DNA from: Planctomycetaceae bacterium
GTDB lineage: Bacteria; Planctomycetota; Phycisphaerae; UBA1845; UTPLA1
DNA length: 64,000 bases
Direction: 5' to 3'
NCBI GenBank assembly: GCA_006969385.1
Contig: CP030884.1
Coordinates: 4,210,249 to 4,274,248 of the forward strand
Below the pieces are notes generated by a model. That model was not told the DNA's origin. It made no database searches and was given only the letters and a program-made list of their open reading frames with translations. Numbering within the stretch: the first letter of the stretch is position 1; each line of letters opens with the position of its first letter. Positions 61,019 to 64,000 of the stretch are shown here, in pieces. The position numbers and the translations under genes are program-made.

Positions 61019-62071
61019 ATGACCCGCATGTGTCGCACTGCCCTGCTGCTGGGGCTCACCATTATGCTGGCGCAAACATCCGTGTTCGCGCAGTCCAGCA
61101 ATGCTAACGGCTGGCCCAACTACTCGGCCAATCGCCCTTGGGACGCCGGCAGCGAGCCGCTTTCCCTCAGCGAAGCAACCGAGGCAGAGGCCGACGACGA
61201 CATACCGACCGACGAGGATTCGACCAGCTCGTTCTCAAATGACGATTCCGATCCGATTCTCTGGAAGGGATTCCTGTACGGCGATCGGCACTTCCGCAAC
61301 AAGCCGCGCCCCATCGGTTCGCCGCTTTACTTTGAAGATCCGTTTATCAACTCTGATGTGCGGCCCTTCTTCATCTATCACGAGTTCCCGCGCGCAACGG
61401 CGCTGCGCGGCGGTCGTCTGATGGTCTACGGTCTGCAAGTGCGTATTGCGTTGACCGAACGATTGCAGTTCTTTGCCACCGAAGATGGCTACTCCGATCT
61501 GGAAGCGCCGATCATTCCGAGCGATGAAGGTTGGAACGACCTGGCCGCCGGTTTGAAATATGCCTTCTATGTCGATCATGAAGAAGACTTCATTGCATCG
61601 GCCGGTGTGCGGTGGCGTTTGTCCAATGGTGATGCTGGTTTGCTACAGGGCGGCACCGACGAAATCTCCACCTTCATCACGATGTACAAAGGTTACGGTA
61701 AGTGGAACTTCCTCGCCGACGCGGTTTATCGAATCCCAACGGATTATCGTGCCGGTAACGCGGTTTTTAGTTGGGATGCACAGGTCGCCTACGAATTGTT
61801 TGACGACTTCTTTCCGTTGCTAGAGTTCCACGGTCTTCACTATCTCACCGACGGCGATCGCTTCCCGCTGAACGTTGGCGGTCTCGACTACGCCAATATC
61901 GGTTCTGCCGGCGTGGCCGGTCACGATGTGTTCTGGGGTGGTGTCGGTTTCCGTTGGAACATTGCCGATGGCATTCAGCTCGGTTCGGTGTACGAATTTC
62001 CGTTGCAAAGCGTGGAAGCCAACGACATCTTCGAGCAGCGCGTTACGACGAGCCTCGTCTTCACCTTCTAA
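61019..62071 (+). CDS. Outer-membrane beta-barrel protein
   Basis: A 350-residue protein with a signal peptide (1-25, ending FAQ), an acidic linker and then alternating beta strands (LMVYGLQVRIALTERLQFFATED, DFIASAGVRWRLSNG, WNFLADAVYRIP, FSWDAQVAYELF). It ends in RVTTSLVFTF with a terminal Phe, as barrels do. GGGAG precedes the ATG. It may form one transcript with the two small peptides behind it. Confidence 0.8.
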   Translation: MTRMCRTALLLGLTIMLAQTSVFAQSSNANGWPNYSANRPWDAGSEPLSLSEATEAEADDDIPTDEDSTSSFSNDDSDPILWKGFLYGDRHFRNKPRPIGSPLYFEDPFINSDVRPFFIYHEFPRATALRGGRLMVYGLQVRIALTERLQFFATEDGYSDLEAPIIPSDEGWNDLAAGLKYAFYVDHEEDFIASAGVRWRLSNGDAGLLQGGTDEISTFITMYKGYGKWNFLADAVYRIPTDYRAGNAVFSWDAQVAYELFDDFFPLLEFHGLHYLTDGDRFPLNVGGLDYANIGSAGVAGHDVFWGGVGFRWNIADGIQLGSVYEFPLQSVEANDIFEQRVTTSLVFTF

Positions 62072-62108
62072 GCAGCGTCTTCATCTCAAAGGAATGGGAG
62101 CGAACGAT

Positions 62109-62240
62109 ATGAAACTCAAGACTCGCAAGAAACTGTATCGTTGGTCGCTGGTGTTGGCGGGCTCGGCGATGTTCGGCATTCTGCCCGGCGGCTGCGAAGT
62201 GTTTATCCTGCGCGCCGTTTCACCGCTGTTTATTCGCTAG
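62109..62240 (+). CDS. 43-residue exported peptide
   Basis: A basic start (MKLKTRKKLYRW) and hydrophobic core SLVLAGSAMFGILPGGCE, then a short hydrophobic tail ending SPLFIR. It could be a small lipoprotein or anchored peptide. The layout resembles the 38-residue peptide next to it. Function unknown. Confidence 0.6.
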   Translation: MKLKTRKKLYRWSLVLAGSAMFGILPGGCEVFILRAVSPLFIR

Positions 62241-62323
62241 TGAATCGAAATCGCTAATCGGTGATATGAAGAATTAAACTCCCACCGCGAATGGGTTTCG
62301 CCGTCGAACGGCAGGAGATCGAT

Positions 62324-62440
62324 ATGAAACGAAAACACCAGGTGAAGATGGCCATCTTTCTAACAGCCAGCTTCAGCATTTTGGGATTGGGCACCTGCCT
62401 CGAACAACTCGTGTTCATTGTTGCCCCTCTGGTCGTGTAA
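62324..62440 (+). CDS. 38-residue exported peptide
   Basis: A basic start (MKRKHQVKM), a hydrophobic core AIFLTASFSILGLGTCLE and a hydrophobic tail ending APLVV. AGGAG lies 7 nt before the ATG. It is similar in layout to the 43-residue peptide upstream (basic head, core, Cys-Leu/Glu, hydrophobic tail); a terminator follows. Confidence 0.65.
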   Translation: MKRKHQVKMAIFLTASFSILGLGTCLEQLVFIVAPLVV

Positions 62441-62469
62441 GCGTCGCTGCGCGAATCAATCAATCACAA

Positions 62470-62516
62470 AAACGCGGTGCCCACGTTTCCAGACGTTGAC
62501 ACCGCGTTTCTTTTTT
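62470..62516. terminator. Intrinsic terminator between convergent genes
   Basis: AAACGCGGTG (62470-62479) pairs with CACCGCGTTT (62500-62509), with A before and T after the stem, so it can act in both directions. Confidence 0.85.
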
Positions 62517-62538
62517 GTTCGGTTTCAGGTCGCCCCGG

Positions 62539-63585
62539 TTAGTCGGACTTACCGTCCGCGTCGCCGCGAATGCCCATCACATCTTTCTTGAAGATGCGGG
62601 CTTCCAACGGTCGCACGTACTGCGTCCAATCGGAATCGTCATCGCGCGAATCGCGAATGTTCGCCAGTGCCATGTTCAACTTGGCATCGAGATTATCGAT
62701 ATAGTGCACGGCGATTGCCTCAGGGCAGGACGGTAACTTCGGGCTGCCAAATTCATAGCTGCCGTGGTGTGCAACGATAATGTGCGTCAAGACGTTGCGG
62801 ATATCCTCGGGAAACGCCTCACCCGATTCAGCTTCGATCGCCGCGATCTTACGATCCAGCCAGATGGCGGCCTGCGTAATATGTCCGATCAGTTGGCCCG
62901 ACGTGCTGTACGAAAAGCTCGTGTCGTAATCGAGCTCTGTGATCTTGCCGATGTCGTGCATCAGCAGGCCGGCCAAGACCAAGTCGCGACTGACATCGGG
63001 GAAGAGGCTATTGGCACGCTTGCCATCGCCGAAGATGCGATTCGCCAACTCGAGCAAGCCCACGGTATGCTCGAGCAAGCCGCCGATGTATGCGTGATGG
63101 TTCGTGATCGCGGCGGGTGCCTTCTTAAAGCCCGCGATGATTTTTTCGTCGGTGACGAACGCCTTTACCACCTTCAACACGTGCGGATTCTCGACGGTGC
63201 GGAGAATTTCCAACAATCGATTCCACATCGTCTCGACGTTAAAGCGCGTGTGCGGCAAGAAGCGACTGAGATCGACATCGTCCTTTTTCAACGGTCGAAT
63301 TGCCTCACCGATTACTTGCAAATTGCCCTTATAACTTTCCACGCGCCCGCGCATCGAGATAAATCCGCCTTCGGGAATGACGTTATACATCTGCTGATTG
63401 GCTTGCCAGATGCGTGCCACCACCTGCCCCGACTGATCGGCGAACACCATATGGATATACATGCTGCCGTTGCTGGTGGTGCGCAGGTCCTTTTGCGAGA
63501 CCATAAACACGCGATCTTCAAAATTCTCACCCGGCTGAAAGTCAGCGATCAGTTTATCGTCGGCACCGGTGGTCACTGCGCTCAT
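62539..63585 (-). CDS. YhaM-type 3'-5' exoribonuclease (OB-fold plus HD domain)
   Basis: A 348-residue protein. An N-terminal OB fold (FMVSQKDLRTTSNGSMYIHMVFADQSGQVVARIW) is followed by an HD phosphohydrolase domain: NHHAYIGGLLEHTVGLL, LVLAGLLMHDIGKITE with the HD pair, and HIIVAHHGSYEFGSPKLPSCPEAIAVHYIDNLDAK. This is the YhaM layout, a 3'-5' exonuclease acting on RNA and single-stranded DNA. ATG 63585 begins at the usual N-terminus. Confidence 0.88.
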   Translation of the reverse strand: MSAVTTGADDKLIADFQPGENFEDRVFMVSQKDLRTTSNGSMYIHMVFADQSGQVVARIWQANQQMYNVIPEGGFISMRGRVESYKGNLQVIGEAIRPLKKDDVDLSRFLPHTRFNVETMWNRLLEILRTVENPHVLKVVKAFVTDEKIIAGFKKAPAAITNHHAYIGGLLEHTVGLLELANRIFGDGKRANSLFPDVSRDLVLAGLLMHDIGKITELDYDTSFSYSTSGQLIGHITQAAIWLDRKIAAIEAESGEAFPEDIRNVLTHIIVAHHGSYEFGSPKLPSCPEAIAVHYIDNLDAKLNMALANIRDSRDDDSDWTQYVRPLEARIFKKDVMGIRGDADGKSD

Positions 63586-63790
63586 CAAAACTCTTTCTTG
63601 GTCTTGGCGGTTGCATTCGTGTTGCAAAGGGCTGTCGAACCTACACGTGCAGGCGCGACCCGTTCCACCGCGGATGATAACGGATGGCCGGGCCTTCGCC
63701 AAAAATGGACCTAGCCCGAGCAGTGGTGCGAATTGATCTTAAACCTCGACGTCTTGCAGCCACGAATGTGCCGATTTGTAATAGTCGATT

Positions 63791-64000
63791 ATGCAATCCA
63801 TTCGCCTATTGATGGCCTGCCCCGACGCCCGCGGGATCATCGCCGCCGTCACAGAGTTTCTGGCGCGACGCGGCGGCAACATCATCGACGTCGATCAGCA
63901 CACCTGCCCGCAGCACGGTGATTTTTTTATGCGGCTGGAGATCGATCCGGAGGGTTTCGAAATCACCGAAGACGCGTTTCCCGCTGTCTGGGCGGAAGTC
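63791..64000 (+). CDS. purU: Formyltetrahydrofolate deformylase, N-terminal part
   Basis: The first 70 codons run off the window end. RLLMACPDARGIIAAVTEFLA followed by RRGGNIIDVDQHTCPQHGDFFMRLEID is the ACT domain at the start of PurU, which hydrolyses 10-formyl-THF to formate and THF. The catalytic domain lies beyond the window. Confidence 0.88.
   Translation, partial: MQSIRLLMACPDARGIIAAVTEFLARRGGNIIDVDQHTCPQHGDFFMRLEIDPEGFEITEDAFPAVWAEV

Noticed and set aside
62764..63714. 316-codon plus-strand frame opposite the YhaM-like gene
   Set aside because: The minus strand has clear OB-fold and HD motifs; the plus frame has none.
1..64000. CRISPR arrays, rRNA genes, transposase-bearing insertion sequences
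   Set aside because: No regular repeat-spacer array, rRNA sequence or transposase gene was seen; all repeats are short palindromes or tandem units.

Overview
The window looks like a stretch of chromosome from a planctomycete, most like class Phycisphaerae. The evidence is several short membrane proteins ending in a CGY(N/D)L-x-CPECG zinc ribbon, secreted proteins ending in a dockerin-like GD-N-DG-DG-DI element, a PEP-CTERM protein, an integrase of the WPKPF-N-R-RA type common in planctomycetes, and a long GreA like that of Chlamydia and other PVC bacteria. G+C is in the upper fifties to low sixties percent over most genes, with a few AT-richer islands. The assignment is inferred from these traits only; there is no rRNA in the window.

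Positions 1-1111 are the right edge of an integrated element: the 3' part of a tyrosine integrase gene runs into the 3' end of a tRNA-Tyr gene. From 1946 to 6770 lies an RNA-repair operon: Hen1 (RNA 3'-terminal 2'-O-methyltransferase), a PD-(D/E)XK nuclease with an N-terminal winged-helix-like domain, and Pnkp (kinase-phosphatase-ligase). The nuclease between the two repair genes is the most unusual arrangement in the window. From 6905 to 14766 there is a complete tryptophan operon (trpD-C-F-B-A, a DAHP synthase, trpE-G). Every junction overlaps, and the operon is preceded by a leader peptide with three successive Trp codons and a strong attenuator hairpin. The promoter places the leader AUG at or next to the mRNA 5' end.

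From 14770 to 25400 come a 34-residue membrane peptide unit, the long GreA, a PilZ protein, zinc-ribbon proteins, an aldehyde dehydrogenase, an AT-rich HEPN-type gene, two exported proteins and a DUF389 protein. From 25500 to 33450 come a hotdog thioesterase, an mnmE gene spread over three reading frames, a membrane-protease/acyltransferase operon, and an exported S9 peptidase bracketed by mirrored repeats. From 33849 to 38243 lie a frameshifted macro-domain gene, queF-queD-queE (queuosine precursor synthesis, with a palindromic element translated inside QueE) and three tandem zinc-ribbon membrane proteins. queA is at 57609-58649.

The right third carries an exported amidinotransferase-fold protein, aat, a thioredoxin-like protein, DUF2062 and DUF3352 proteins, a coiled-coil membrane protein, ada, an amidase lipoprotein and a 2007-residue secreted mosaic protein. 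These are followed by queA, a GDSL lipoprotein, a STAS protein, an outer-membrane barrel with two tiny exported peptides behind it, a YhaM-type exoribonuclease and the start of purU. Three kinds of palindromic repeat recur in the window; two lie inside genes.
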